From Spiribacter halobius (GTDB lineage: Bacteria > Pseudomonadota > Gammaproteobacteria > Nitrococcales > Nitrococcaceae), in NCBI RefSeq assembly GCF_020883455.1, contig NZ_CP086615.1, positions 3,224,001 to 3,288,000 of the forward strand: a DNA stretch of 64,000 nucleotides, read 5' to 3'. Made by a program: the position numbers and the translations under genes. Below the pieces are notes generated by a model, which was not told the origin of the DNA, did no database searches, and saw only the letters and a program-made list of their open reading frames with translations. Below are positions 18,351 to 27,000 of this stretch, piece by piece; position 1 is the stretch's first letter, and each line of letters opens with the position of its first letter.

Positions 18351-18629
18351 TCAAACTCCCCCGTATTGCTCCCGCAATCTGCGTAAAGCCCCGTTAGCCG
18401 CTGCGTTAAGACGGCAGTAAACAAGTTCGCGCGGCCCGAGGTAACGTGCCCGCGCCGTCAGTTCGCCGTCCTGATCGTAGGCCTGTACGCGGACCCGTTC
18501 TCGAGTCAGCACTTCAGTCACAAAATAGTCCACGACAAGTCCATCCGGCGCGATGAACATAATGACGTCCCCCCGCGTGAAACGGGGGCATAATGGCTGG
18601 TGTGTGTTCTGTTGTTCCATGGGATTCAT
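18351..18629 (-). CDS. small hypothetical protein
   Basis: The product has 92 residues. It is predicted to be mostly beta: FTRGDVIMFIAPDGLVVDYFVTEV and then RVRVQAYDQDGEL, which could be a small SH3-like barrel. A second ATG at 18620 is an alternative start; neither has a strong ribosome site. It lies between the two Cys-rich paralogues, on the opposite strand. No family recognised. Confidence 0.4.
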   Translation of the reverse strand: MNPMEQQNTHQPLCPRFTRGDVIMFIAPDGLVVDYFVTEVLTRERVRVQAYDQDGELTARARYLGPRELVYCRLNAAANGALRRLREQYGGV

Positions 18630-18817
18630 TTAGTGTCGGAGCCATCAAACGTCAAGCGCGCTCCCGGGGGCGGAAGGGGGCACGGCTCGCTGTCGCCTGC
18701 CGACTATCCCGCCCAGGTCAGCATTACTCCGTTGGCCGCCGAGGCCTCCCTGGATTTCCATTTAACAATACTCGATCCGAGCCGATCCGGATCATCGGCT
18801 GCTCGTAGCATCCCGCG

Positions 18818-19204
18818 CTATGAGTGAGCAGGGAGGTGCTGAACACCGTACTTGGGGATTTCGGTATCCGCGGTAAGGATGGTCAGCCCCTCGGCTTGTG
18901 CCTGGGCGACGAGCATGCGGTCGAACGGGTCCTTGTGGTGTTGTGGCAATGTGCCGGCCTGCGTGCCGTGGAAGGTTATCGGCAAGTGGTTGAACCCCTC
19001 CTCCTCGACGATGCTGTCGAGGTCCTCGTCCTCGATGCATAGCTTGCCTATAGCCCGTTTGATCGCGATCTCCCAGCCGGTTGCCGCGCTGACGAACACC
19101 TGGTTGCGGGGATCGGCGATGGCCGCCCGGGCACGCTCGCCAAGAGACGGGTCCGCGCTGAGCCACCACAGGAACGTATGAGTGTCGAGCAACAAGCGCC
19201 TCAC
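18818..19204 (-). CDS. PIN-domain toxin, VapC type
   Basis: The 128-residue product has the four acidic PIN residues in order: LLLDTHTFLWW (Asp7), GWEIAIK (Glu), KDPFDRML (Asp) and LTADTEI (Asp). These coordinate Mg2+ or Mn2+ in a single-strand RNase; VapC toxins cleave tRNA or rRNA. Its ATG overlaps the antitoxin stop by four bases (ATGA). The length is standard and all active-site residues are present, so it should be functional. Confidence 0.9.
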   Translation of the reverse strand: MRRLLLDTHTFLWWLSADPSLGERARAAIADPRNQVFVSAATGWEIAIKRAIGKLCIEDEDLDSIVEEEGFNHLPITFHGTQAGTLPQHHKDPFDRMLVAQAQAEGLTILTADTEIPKYGVQHLPAHS

Positions 19205-19440
19205 GCCCCCTCCTCGAAAGCCTCAATGACCTCCCCGGGGGTCTCGTCGAAGTCCGCCGACATTTGGATCTTGCCGGCGAGGCGACCGGGCTTTCGTTGC
19301 CCCTGAGGGGCGATGTAGGGACGAAGCTCGAGATAGGGCTTGCCGTTTTTGGCAATGATGACCTTCTCCCCCGCCCATGCTCGCTCCGCTAGCTGGGAGA
19401 GCTTCGTCTTGGCCTCATACATATTGATCTGGATGGCCAT
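19201..19440 (-). CDS. Phd/YefM-family antitoxin
   Basis: The product has 79 residues. The start is at MAIQINMYEAKTKLSQLAERA (19440), which is the classic Phd N-terminus; the frame runs open to 19563 but those residues cross the operator. The body has AWAGEKVIIAKNGKPYLELRPY, the DNA-binding Phd fold. The C-terminal tail (ADFDETPGEVIEAFEEG) is acidic and would wrap around the PIN toxin. First gene of the two-gene TA operon. Confidence 0.9.
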   Translation of the reverse strand: MAIQINMYEAKTKLSQLAERAWAGEKVIIAKNGKPYLELRPYIAPQGQRKPGRLAGKIQMSADFDETPGEVIEAFEEGA

Positions 19441-19459
19441 TGCGACCCGAGCCCCATAT

Positions 19460-19476
19460 GGTCTAGTTGGTCTAGT
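19460..19476 (-). promoter_or_regulatory. direct-repeat operator of the Phd/VapC operon
   Basis: Two copies of GGTCTAGT (19460-19467 and 19469-19476), 9 bp apart, lie about 20 bp upstream of the antitoxin start. Such short repeats are typical binding sites for Phd-type autorepressors, so this is a likely operator. Confidence 0.5.
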
Positions 19477-19564
19477 CTGCGCTCCCAGAGGAAGCCTCGC
19501 AACCGCTACTCGGCATATGCGTCGCAGTGGCGTTGGGCCGGAGTTCTGGCTGACCGACACCACG

Positions 19565-20418
19565 CCCCCTGGGCCGGTTTCCGGCCACAGCGGGGACTTC
19601 TCGACGCGACGCCGCAGGATTTTCGACGCGTGAGCTGAATGCCTTGGTCGTGGGCAACTTCACGGTTCAGGTAAAGCGTTCAGGGACGGCCTGCAAAACC
19701 GGTGGACGGCGAGTGTAACCGGGGAGGCGTTTGGGTAATGCCGTGATGCCGACTGACGGTGCTGTAAGTCTTCGCTCCATGCCTACAGGGTTCCCCCGGG
19801 GTCGGCCACGCGCTTGAGCATCCGGCGCACGAGTGTGTTGCTCGCGGCCCAGCGTGAGCTACCCCCCAGGGGGCTACACGGCCAGAGCAAGAGTTGGGGC
19901 CACCGTGGTGCCGGGGGCCTGGCGTCTCAGCAGGACAGGTCTTGCTCACCTTCCCCGCGACTCGTGAATCGCGCATTGCGGGGTCCGGCCGGACGCCTTC
20001 ATGGGGTCTCAAGCAACTGATCGGGGGAGATTCAGCCAGGCGGTCATGCGTTCCCGCTTCATTGAGGGACTCATCATGAGCTCGGCATAACGCGAACGCG
20101 GGGGTTACACAATATGCGGACTGGCTGCCCCGGGCCGGGCGCAGCCATGAGTTGCCGCCCCTGAAGGGGATCGCCGCCGGGCAGAGGCGTGTATACCCCG
20201 CCTCTATGCAACGCCAAGGCTGTCGCTGTTCGCCACGCCTGATTATGTACCCGAGTTGGGCGGCATCGCGGTCGCCCCGCATCCGGGCACCGCCGACGCA
20301 TCAGCTACCGAGCGGATCGAATGGGTGGCAACGGTCTTTCCATGCCGGCTCCGAGACACATATCTCCAGCAACAGGCCACCCCACAAGACCGGAGTTCAA
20401 TCCTGAATCCGATCGCAC
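19565..20418 (+). other. gene-free stretch
   Basis: About 850 bp without a supported gene. GTGTAACC near 19716 and GGGGTTACAC near 20103 face each other and may mark a decayed element. A GTTCAGGTAAAGCGTTCA segment near 19670 resembles the GTTCA motif of the 27-kb repeats. Confidence 0.35.
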
Positions 20419-20449
20419 TTGTCATTTTCCTTCGTTGATCCTTTATAAT
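20419..20449 (+). promoter_or_regulatory. promoter of second Cys-rich paralogue
   Basis: TTGTCA (20419-20424) and a perfect TATAAT (20444-20449) have a 19-bp spacer, identical in layout to the promoter at 17381. The AT-rich leader ends in AAGGAG eight bases before the ATG at 20484. Confidence 0.65.
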
Positions 20450-20483
20450 GGAGCGACAATAATAATAAGAAGGAGTCCCCCTC

Positions 20484-21140
20484 ATGAACCGCCACGTCGC
20501 GATTGCCACACTCAACCTGCTCCCCCTCAGCGTCTCCGATGAATTCCGGGCCGCCTTGGCCGAATGGCACTTTACGGGTCACGTGATTGACTATCCGCCG
20601 AAGAGCGGATGGGTCTGCTGCGAGCTCTGCGAGCAACTGCATTTATCCCACAACTTTGAGATAGCGAACTCGCAGACCAATACCAGCCTACTCGTTGACT
20701 CGAGCTGCATACTCCGATTCCCCGAGATCGTGGTCCGGGACAGGTCCGGGGTTGCGGTCACCGACGCGGCAAGCCGCAACGCCTGCCTTCGGGAGGCGCT
20801 GCAGACCAGGTTGAAGGAGCGCGCGCTCGAGCCGCTACAGACGGCTTTGAAGAAGACACCGGAGCACAGGCCTGAGCTCGAGCGCATAGTGGGGGCTATT
20901 ACCGAATGTGGACGGCTGGACCCGAAGGATATTCTGTCCCTTTTCGACATCCTCCGATGCGCGGGAATCGCTTTCATCCCTTCGGACTACACTGTCAATA
21001 TCCGGTCGGCACAGGCAACCCGGCAGATGCTCGCGATGTCCGAGTCGCAGCGAGAGCGAATAAGGCCCGCCCTGTCTCGGGATCAGTTTAAACGGTTCGC
21101 GTATCTGTTCCGGGAAAACGATCGGGTTTTTTCCCCGTGA
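20484..21140 (+). CDS. Cys-rich protein of unknown function, paralogue 2
   Basis: The 218-residue product aligns with the protein at 17446 along its whole length: NLLPLSVSDEFRAALAEWHFTG, CCELCEQLHLSHNFEIANS, SSCILRFPEIVV, then EPLQTALKKTPEHR and ALSRDQFKRFAYLF. The three conserved cysteines and a His (CELCEQxHLS) could bind a metal. By eye identity is about 35-40%, so the duplication is old or the pair arrived separately. A strong promoter and a good AAGGAG site imply expression. It is followed by a transposase remnant. Function unknown. Confidence 0.72.
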   Translation: MNRHVAIATLNLLPLSVSDEFRAALAEWHFTGHVIDYPPKSGWVCCELCEQLHLSHNFEIANSQTNTSLLVDSSCILRFPEIVVRDRSGVAVTDAASRNACLREALQTRLKERALEPLQTALKKTPEHRPELERIVGAITECGRLDPKDILSLFDILRCAGIAFIPSDYTVNIRSAQATRQMLAMSESQRERIRPALSRDQFKRFAYLFRENDRVFSP

Positions 21141-21149
21141 GCGGGATCG

Positions 21150-21350
21150 CTCGTACTTGGGGAAGCAACCATCGGCAAGGGCAGGATTGAGCTCGGCGAT
21201 CAGATCGGTGAGCTCCGCATAGCGTCGCCCCGGGACGGCCAGGCCCTGCTCGCGCCCCAACGCCTCCAGGGTCTCACCGCTGTTGAGACTCAACAGGCCA
21301 CGGTCGGCAACCACCACCACACGCTCGAGCGCGAAGCGCTCGAGCAGACA
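21150..21350 (-). mobile_element. fragment of an IS1634-type transposase
   Basis: The frame running from about 21350 downward reads LLERFALERVVVVADRGLLS, then LEALGREQGLAVPGRRYAEL and TDLIAELNP. VVVADRGLLS with the catalytic Asp is typical of IS1634/IS4-group DDE transposases. Both ends of the gene are missing and a few residues are deleted before AVPGRR. It lies between the Cys-rich paralogue and the AbiEii stop codon. Confidence 0.65.
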
Positions 21351-21356
21351 GCGACC

Positions 21357-22220
21357 TCACCATGTAATGCCGAACCTTTCTTTCATCGCCGGTGTTCTCG
21401 CCCAGGGCTCCCCGGGCAGCCCATCGATAAGGGCCGTGAACACGCGGCGGAACGCATCTTCCGTCGACTCTTGCGTCCATGCTTCCACCTGGGCCGCTGG
21501 CAGCAGAGGCCGCATGTCGAGCAAAAAGCGTGGGTTGGCCAGCTTAGCGAACATCCGCTCCTGCGCCTTCGCCCGCGTGATGGCTTGGCCGGCCAGGTCG
21601 AGATAGCGGCCGAGCATCTCGACGACGCGGTCGACGTCGAGGCCCTCGAACACCTCGAGCGCATAAGCAAGGTCGTAGAGATCGCGCCCCTTGTCGCGCT
21701 GCAGCAGCGCGCGCAGCTTAGTCGCCAACATCTCCTCCCGGGAAAACGTTGGGATTGCCGCGTCGCCGGAGAACCACGGATTCACGACCTCGAGCGGCAA
21801 AGCCGTCGGCGCATCGAATGCCTCTGTCGCGCGCGTGTTGATCTCGATCTTCAGCCGGATCGGCACGCCACTGCCGTCTTCGGCTTCGGCCCGAAAGCGG
21901 AGCTTCGGCGCGACCGGACTCTGGTCGAATTGCGCGCGCCCTAGCCACGGTTCCAGAACGACGCGCAACTGATCGAGGATCGGACCAATCGGACCGGCAG
22001 ACGTGCGAACTAGGTCGATATCCTCCGAGTAACGCAGCGGTTCCGGAAAGTGCAGCTTGTTGAGCGCCGTGCCGCCGCGAAACCGCAGCGCATCGCGCAG
22101 CATGTCGTCCGAGAAAATCTCGACAAGCGCGCGGCTGATGATGAGGTCCTGCTCGACCTGCCGCTGATCCGCCCACGGGACGACATTGCCCCAGGCGACG
22201 ATGTTCTGCGCCGGAATCAT
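21357..22220 (-). CDS. AbiEii-type nucleotidyltransferase toxin
   Basis: The product has 287 residues. Polymerase-beta-like motifs are present: RGGTALNKLHF (GGT helix), YSEDIDLVRT (DID metal-binding), RLKIEINTR and then EEMLATKLRALLQRDKGRDLYDLA. AbiEii toxins of type IV systems use GTP or other NTPs to modify tRNA acceptor ends and block translation during phage infection. It overlaps the upstream AbiEi gene by four bases. All motifs look intact. Confidence 0.9.
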   Translation of the reverse strand: MIPAQNIVAWGNVVPWADQRQVEQDLIISRALVEIFSDDMLRDALRFRGGTALNKLHFPEPLRYSEDIDLVRTSAGPIGPILDQLRVVLEPWLGRAQFDQSPVAPKLRFRAEAEDGSGVPIRLKIEINTRATEAFDAPTALPLEVVNPWFSGDAAIPTFSREEMLATKLRALLQRDKGRDLYDLAYALEVFEGLDVDRVVEMLGRYLDLAGQAITRAKAQERMFAKLANPRFLLDMRPLLPAAQVEAWTQESTEDAFRRVFTALIDGLPGEPWARTPAMKERFGITW

Positions 22221-23044
22221 TCGTCGAGCTCCGGTGCGCGCCGCACGACCACCCGCCAGCGGGCATCGCGTTCCTGGGGCTCGGGTGCAAAATCCGGGTC
22301 CCGGGCTTCCTGGCGATCCAGCTCGGTCCAGGACGCCATTCCCCGCTTTTGCAGCGCACTCAGCATCGGGCCCGTCAGAGCCTCATGCCCGAGACGATCC
22401 AACAGGTGCCCGAGACGTTGAACGACCGGCCGCTCCACCGTGACGGAAAGGGCGGCGAGCTGATCGGCATCAATCTTCTGGCCAAGGTCGGAGAGCACCG
22501 TAGCGACGTTGTCGATTCCGGCGGACGCCTGCGGATAGCGCAGCAGATCGAGAGCGGTGAGCGCGGCCGACGAGATCTTCATCGTGCCGGTATCGGTCTT
22601 GCGATTCTCGATCCCCGCGGCGACTGCCTCCATATTCTTGCGGAAGTAAAAGACGATCAGGTTGCGACCGGCGCGGATCTTCGGAAGGCGCTTGGCCGAG
22701 ACCACCTGAAACTCCATGACAGCCTGATGCGTCGCTCCATGCAGCTCTGCGGCTTTGAGGAGCCCGACATAGTACGCTTGGCCCTCGTAGCGCATGAGCT
22801 CATCGATGTACCAGGCCGGTGGCGGTGCACCCCACGACGCAAATTGTGGGGGAACGACGACATAGAAGCCCTGCCGCGGGTTCAGCAGAGCGTTTCGGCG
22901 CTGCAGCCGCTCGGCGGCATCCAGCAACGCACCGCGCCCGACGCCCAAAGACTGCTCAGCCTCCTCGGCCGTAAAGACCGTCCGGCCCATCGAGAGAAGG
23001 CTACTGGCATAGCTTGCCAAAGCTGAGCGCTGATCGTGAACCAT
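22217..23044 (-). CDS. AbiEi-type antitoxin and repressor
   Basis: The 275-residue product has an N-terminal winged-helix region (TVFTAEEAEQSLGVGRGALLDAAERLQRR) that binds DNA, followed by GFYVVVPPQFASWGAPPPAWYIDELM and AELHGATHQAVMEFQVV, the usual AbiEi_4 signatures. AbiEi represses its own operon and counters AbiEii. It starts only five bases after the predicted -10 box, so the message may be leaderless. First gene of the two-gene operon. Confidence 0.9.
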   Translation of the reverse strand: MVHDQRSALASYASSLLSMGRTVFTAEEAEQSLGVGRGALLDAAERLQRRNALLNPRQGFYVVVPPQFASWGAPPPAWYIDELMRYEGQAYYVGLLKAAELHGATHQAVMEFQVVSAKRLPKIRAGRNLIVFYFRKNMEAVAAGIENRKTDTGTMKISSAALTALDLLRYPQASAGIDNVATVLSDLGQKIDADQLAALSVTVERPVVQRLGHLLDRLGHEALTGPMLSALQKRGMASWTELDRQEARDPDFAPEPQERDARWRVVVRRAPELDE

Positions 23045-23049
23045 GCTTC

Positions 23050-23078
23050 ATTATCCGCTTTTAGAGCGGATTTTTCAA
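23050..23078 (-). promoter_or_regulatory. abiE promoter with palindromic operator between -35 and -10
   Basis: On the minus strand TTGAAA (23078-23073) and GATAAT (23055-23050) are 17 bp apart. The spacer is largely filled by a palindrome with arms TCCGCT and AGCGGA (23054-23070). AbiEi bound there would block RNA polymerase. The -10 box ends five bases before the ATG. A direct repeat CAACATGATTTT at 23076-23087 and 23138-23149 could be a further binding site. Confidence 0.7.
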
Positions 23079-23371
23079 CATGATTTTGGCCATTGGTTCG
23101 GTTCAAGCTCAAATAACCGCACTAAGCCAGGAAATTCCAACATGATTTTCCAACCTGCAGTCCAAGCAGGACCCACGACAGCCCCTTTCCCCGGGGCGTC
23201 CCCTTCGGGCCGGGCTTTCGGCGAAGCGGAAGCCCCTAGCGGGTCTTCCCCCGTCCGGGCACCTGATTATGCCCCTGCCTCAGCTGCCATCTGGATTTCC
23301 TTTCGTGGGCAGGGGTTTGCGCGCATGAGGGCGACGGCAAGTCGGGGCACCATGGCTGCCAGGTCGTAACG

Positions 23372-24126
23372 GCGGTTCAGTGGCTGTCCATGGCCTCGCC
23401 CTACACCGCGGAGGGATGCGCCACCGCCGGCTTCCAGTGGCTGCTGATCGACAACGAACACGCGCCCAATGACGTTCGCAGCACTCTCGACCAGCTCCAG
23501 GCGGTCGCCCCCTACGCGGCCATCCGGTGGTGCGCGCCCGCAGCGGCGCCCCGGCGCTCATCAAGCAGCTGTTGGACGTCGGCGTCCGGACGCTGCTCGT
23601 GCCCATGGTCGACACGCCCGAGCAGGCCGAGAACGTGGTGGCCGCGACACGCTACCCGCCGCAGGGCATCCGCGGCGTGGGCGCCGCGGCGGCCCGCGCG
23701 TCGCGTTGGGGTGCCCGGGCAGGCTATGTGGATATCGCCAATGACGAGGTCTGCTTGCTGGTCCAGGCGGAGTCGGTGGCGGCCCTGTCCAATCTGGACC
23801 GCATCTGCGCGGTGGATGGCCTACACGGCGTTTTCATCGGCCCGGCGGACCTCGCTGCCTCCATGGGGTACCTGGGACAGGCGGGGCACCCTGAAGTACA
23901 GGCCGCGATCGAGACGGCGATCCAGACCATTTCTGCCAGCGGCAAGGCGCCCGGCACGCTCACCGGAGACTCGGCAATGGCCCGCCGCTACCTCGACCTC
24001 GGCGCGCGATTCGTCGCCGTCGGCATTGATGTCACGCTCCTCGCCGGGGCGACCCGCCGCCTGGCGTCAGATTTCGACCTGGGCTCGAGCGACCCGGCCT
24101 CGACGCCCGGTGCGTCGGCGTACTGA
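23372..24126 (+). pseudogene. HpaI/HpcH-family aldolase, truncated and frameshifted
   Basis: The first frame reads [40 protein letters not shown] and PYA; the next frame continues [20 protein letters not shown] to the end. One base is missing near 23522. The active-site residues (His in DNEHAP, Arg in VVRA, Glu in VQAESV, Asp in IGPADL) are all still there, but the first 20 or so residues are lost along with the start. The family cleaves 4-hydroxy-2-oxo acids in homoprotocatechuate breakdown. It faces the lyase gene at 24278 and was perhaps part of an aromatic pathway. Confidence 0.82.
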
Positions 24127-24150
24127 CCGCCGTGGGGGGGGGGGGAGGGG

Positions 24151-24182
24151 GTCTACGCCATTTCCGCGGACGGTTGGGTTAA
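24151..24182 (+). repeat. 32-bp dispersed repeat, copy 1
   Basis: This shares 28 of 32 bases with 57996-58027, including TTTCCRCGGACGGTTGGGTT. It directly follows the aldolase pseudogene and a run of 13 G. It may be the end of an unidentified element. Confidence 0.55.
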
Positions 24183-24277
24183 TTCCACACCGCACCGATT
24201 CGAACCTGCCCACCGGATTACCGAGACTCTCCTCACGCCACGGTTCGACACTTCGTGGCCGGATACGGCGAACTCAT

Positions 24278-25627
24278 CTAACGCGCATTTTTCCCAGCTG
24301 GCTCGCCGTGGCGGAGCCACGCGCGCGCAGTAGCCGCCGTCTCCCGGGCGCGGCGGGGGGCCCAGCCCGACACCCCGGCGGTGAACAGGCTATCGTCCGG
24401 CGGTTCGGCGCCTGCCGTGGTGAACGCCTCGGTAACCGCCTCGCGGAACGGTAGACCCTGATGGTGGCGGGCCATCGCCGCCTTCATCAGCTGGTGACCG
24501 CGCTGCTTCCCAACCGCCTGACAGAGCACAATGTTCAGGCTCTCGGAGAGGACCGAGGGCTGCGCGTCCAGGTTCGCCCGGATGGTTTCGGTGCGTATCT
24601 CCAGGTGCACGCAGAGGTCGGCGAGGTCAGCAGCGAGCCGGCCAGTGGTGAGGCAGAGGTGGGCGAGGCCGTGCCACTCGGCATAGGCGGAGCCGATTTC
24701 GCGCTCGCCCTCCGGCAGGCCGGCGGCCGCATCGACGCTTGCGGCGAGCCCCCGGCCCACGACCGCCAGCCCGTGCATGCGCTGCGCCCGCCAGGGGTTG
24801 ATCTTCTGAGGCACGGAGGAGCTGCCGGCGGCGGCACCGTCGGCCACTTCCTCGATTCCCGTGCGCTGCAGGTTGTAAATCTCGTGACCTGCCTTGCCGG
24901 CCAGGGTGCAGAGCTGGGCGAGGGCGCCGGCGAGCGCGACGAGTGGATCCCGGGCGGTGTGCCAGGCGGTGCGCACGGGCTGCAGGCAGAGGCGTTCCGC
25001 CACGGCGCGCTCCACCCGCTCGGGGTCGCCGCCCATCACAGCGAACGAGGAGCCGGTTCCCACCGCTCCAGCAATGCTGATGAGGCATGCCTCGGCGCTG
25101 GCCCGCTCGAGCCGGGCGGCGACGCGGAGCAGCTCATCGAGCCAGATCGCAAGCTTGAAACCCAGTGTGGTCGGGGCACCCGCCTGGCCCTGGGTGCGCC
25201 CGACCATGGGGGAGTCGGCATGGGTATCGGCGAGTTCGGCCAGGCGTCCGGCGACTGTCCGGACATCCCGCAGGATCAGCCCCGTCGCCTCCCGCAGCTG
25301 CAGCACATGGGCCGTGTCCCAGGCATCGTGCGCAGTCACGCCGTAATGGGCATAGGGCGCGGCGTCGTGCAGCTGCTCCACCAGGCCCGCCACGGGATTT
25401 CCCGTGGTCACGGCAAGCCGCCCCGCCGCGGGCAGGTCCAGCTGCGAGACGTGGATGGCGGCGAGCTTTGCAGCCTCGCCACCGGGAACGAGGCCGAACG
25501 CCTCCTGGACCTCCAGCAGCGCGCGCTCAAAATCAAGGAAGGCTGCCGCGAACCCCTCGTCCGCGAACACGTCGAGCAGCGGCCGCGTGCCGTAAGTCGC
25601 TCCGAACAGCTGCAGCAATGCACTCAT
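24278..25627 (-). CDS. lyase of the fumarase/aspartase superfamily, probably 3-carboxy-cis,cis-muconate cycloisomerase
   Basis: The 449-residue product starts at the ATG at 25627; upstream residues in frame look non-coding. The superfamily signature [14 protein letters not shown] holds the catalytic Ser loop, with [19 protein letters not shown] and [16 protein letters not shown] as the other two conserved regions. The N-terminus ([31 protein letters not shown]) resembles PcaB, which converts carboxymuconate to muconolactone in protocatechuate breakdown. Adenylosuccinate-lyase-like activity cannot be ruled out. The nearby HpaI aldolase remnant supports an aromatic-degradation origin. Confidence 0.75.
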   Translation of the reverse strand: MSALLQLFGATYGTRPLLDVFADEGFAAAFLDFERALLEVQEAFGLVPGGEAAKLAAIHVSQLDLPAAGRLAVTTGNPVAGLVEQLHDAAPYAHYGVTAHDAWDTAHVLQLREATGLILRDVRTVAGRLAELADTHADSPMVGRTQGQAGAPTTLGFKLAIWLDELLRVAARLERASAEACLISIAGAVGTGSSFAVMGGDPERVERAVAERLCLQPVRTAWHTARDPLVALAGALAQLCTLAGKAGHEIYNLQRTGIEEVADGAAAGSSSVPQKINPWRAQRMHGLAVVGRGLAASVDAAAGLPEGEREIGSAYAEWHGLAHLCLTTGRLAADLADLCVHLEIRTETIRANLDAQPSVLSESLNIVLCQAVGKQRGHQLMKAAMARHHQGLPFREAVTEAFTTAGAEPPDDSLFTAGVSGWAPRRARETAATARAWLRHGEPAGKNAR

Positions 25628-25846
25628 CCTCGGGCTGTCGACGCACCAAGCAGGACTTCCTCGGCGCGCCCTGTCAAGTCGTTGGCGAGTCGCCCTCGGG
25701 ATCTCCTGCTGCCGCCCGCAAAGGGAAGCCGAAGGGATGCGCGCGCGGCCCCTTAGTCGCAGCCCGTGGCAGACCGGATTCTCCACCCGAGGGCGGTGCG
25801 AATGCGCGAGGGTTGGTGCATCGCCCGGCCGCAGGCCAGTGTCACA

Positions 25847-26158
25847 TCACTCCGGGTCGGTCGGCATCGGTGGCGGCTCATCGACCGCCCACAGACGCGC
25901 ACGGCAGGCATCGATGTAGCGAGCGAGCAGCTCCGGATCCAGCTCGCCGGCGGTGGACTCAACCCGCGACATGTCGGCGTTTCCCTTACCGACGGCTTCA
26001 GCGATCTCGTCTCGCGTGAGCCCTGCGGCACGACGCAGGCCAACCAGGGCCGCCGCCAACGCCCGTCGTGACGCCGTACGCTGGATCTCGCCGTCCAGCA
26101 CCGGGTTCTTGTTGCGTAGGTCGCGAAACCGCTCAAGCAAATCCAATGAGTCCGTCAT
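25847..26158 (-). CDS. small XRE-type helix-turn-helix protein
   Basis: The product has 103 residues. Helices ALAAALVGLRRAAGLTRDEIAEAVG and GNADMSRVESTAGE form an HTH_3 DNA-binding domain, located in the middle; the C-terminus (ELDPELLARYIDACRARLWAV) is helical. The ATG at 26158 was preferred over a GTG at 26167; neither has a clear ribosome site. No toxin is adjacent, so it may be an orphan antitoxin or regulator. Confidence 0.65.
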   Translation of the reverse strand: MTDSLDLLERFRDLRNKNPVLDGEIQRTASRRALAAALVGLRRAAGLTRDEIAEAVGKGNADMSRVESTAGELDPELLARYIDACRARLWAVDEPPPMPTDPE

Positions 26159-26167
26159 CGCGGCCAC

Positions 26168-26562
26168 CGTGGCGATGCTGGGGGTATGGGCTAACAGTAT
26201 AGCGGCGCGGCCATCCCTCGAGCCGGTTCCACGAGTCTATCCAGCACGTGCCAGCCAAGGCACTTGTCGTTCGCTGGTTCACCGGCCCGGGAATCGGAAC
26301 CGCTTCACAGTTGGCCACGCTCGCATCAGCCCGGAATGTTCAGCGACCCTGCGCCCGTGGAGTGGACTCCACCATCACGCAACAGCTGGCGCGGCTGGAC
26401 TTGATACACGGCGAGCGGATCCGCTGACTGTGGTCCTGCTTGCGAGCCACAACCTGTGCGCGGCCGTGGGCAAGATGCGTGCACCGGTACTGTCTCTGGC
26501 ACTGGTCTGCGCCCAAAGGCAGGGCAAGGCTGAACGGGATCGGTCAGCAGCTTGAGGGCGCA
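26168..26562 (+). other. gene-free stretch
   Basis: No supported gene. If the broken CcdA gene at 26563 once had a toxin, it would have been encoded here on the minus strand, but I found no recognisable CcdB sequence. Confidence 0.35.
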
Positions 26563-26790
26563 TCAGAGCCGGCGGAATCGATCTCGCAGGCTACCGCGAG
26601 AGCCCGCGAATTGGTTGTCCTCGCGTATGGCCTCCCGGCTCTCCTTCCGCCAGGCCTGTTCGCGACGCTCCCGGAGGGCCGCGCGCGCAGATGCTTGTCG
26701 AGAAACTGCGAAAGATCGATCCCCTGTGCCCTCGCCTCTTCCATCAAGGCACCGTCGAGGCTCAGCCAGGGGCTGCGGTTCAGGTGACTC
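26563..26790 (-). pseudogene. CcdA-like antitoxin, 5'-truncated and frameshifted
   Basis: One frame gives LSLDGALMEEARAQGIDLSQFLDKHLRA, the ribbon-helix-helix of CcdA. The C-terminus appears two bases out of phase as LRERREQAWRKESREAI, REDNQ and RDRFRRL, a typical CcdA tail. The shift lies in a CGCGCGCG run; removing one CG restores the frame. The N-terminus is replaced by an IS1595-like end (26795-26820). No partner toxin is visible. Confidence 0.7.
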
Positions 26791-26794
26791 AACC

Positions 26795-26820
26795 CATCAA
26801 CCCCCAATCAGTACAGAGCC
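26795..26820 (-). mobile_element. solitary IS1595-like end
   Basis: Read on the minus strand from 26820, GGCTCTGTACTGATTGGGGG matches the left end of the element at 9450. No transposase follows. It lies immediately upstream of the truncated CcdA gene and probably marks the insertion or deletion that removed its start. Confidence 0.65.
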
Positions 26821-26828
26821 ACCACACC

Positions 26829-26940
26829 AGTGTGCTCAAAAAGGTGCCCGAGATGCCCGAGCGTGAACACACCCACGCCTTGGCCAGGTGGTGACACCGG
26901 CGGTGACCCCAGGGGCTGAGTTCATATAGGTGACTGAAAT
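26829..26940 (+). repeat. diverged copies of the TTCA...TGAACA repeat
   Basis: TGTGCTCAAAAAGGTGCCCG with TGAACACACC (26829-26873), and GTTCATATAGGTGACTGAAA (26919-26939), are older relatives of the tandem array at 27001. The first can fold as a hairpin through TGTGCTCA and TGAACACA. Confidence 0.5.
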
Positions 26941-27000
26941 TCCTGGATTAACCTCGCCACGCCTTGCCCACGGGGAGCGCGTATCGCTTGGGGGGAGTGG

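Noticed and set aside
24190-24260. Possible tRNA on the minus strand, because GGTTCGAATC resembles a T-loop
   Set aside because: The bases on either side do not pair as a T-stem and no D-arm or anticodon arm can be built.
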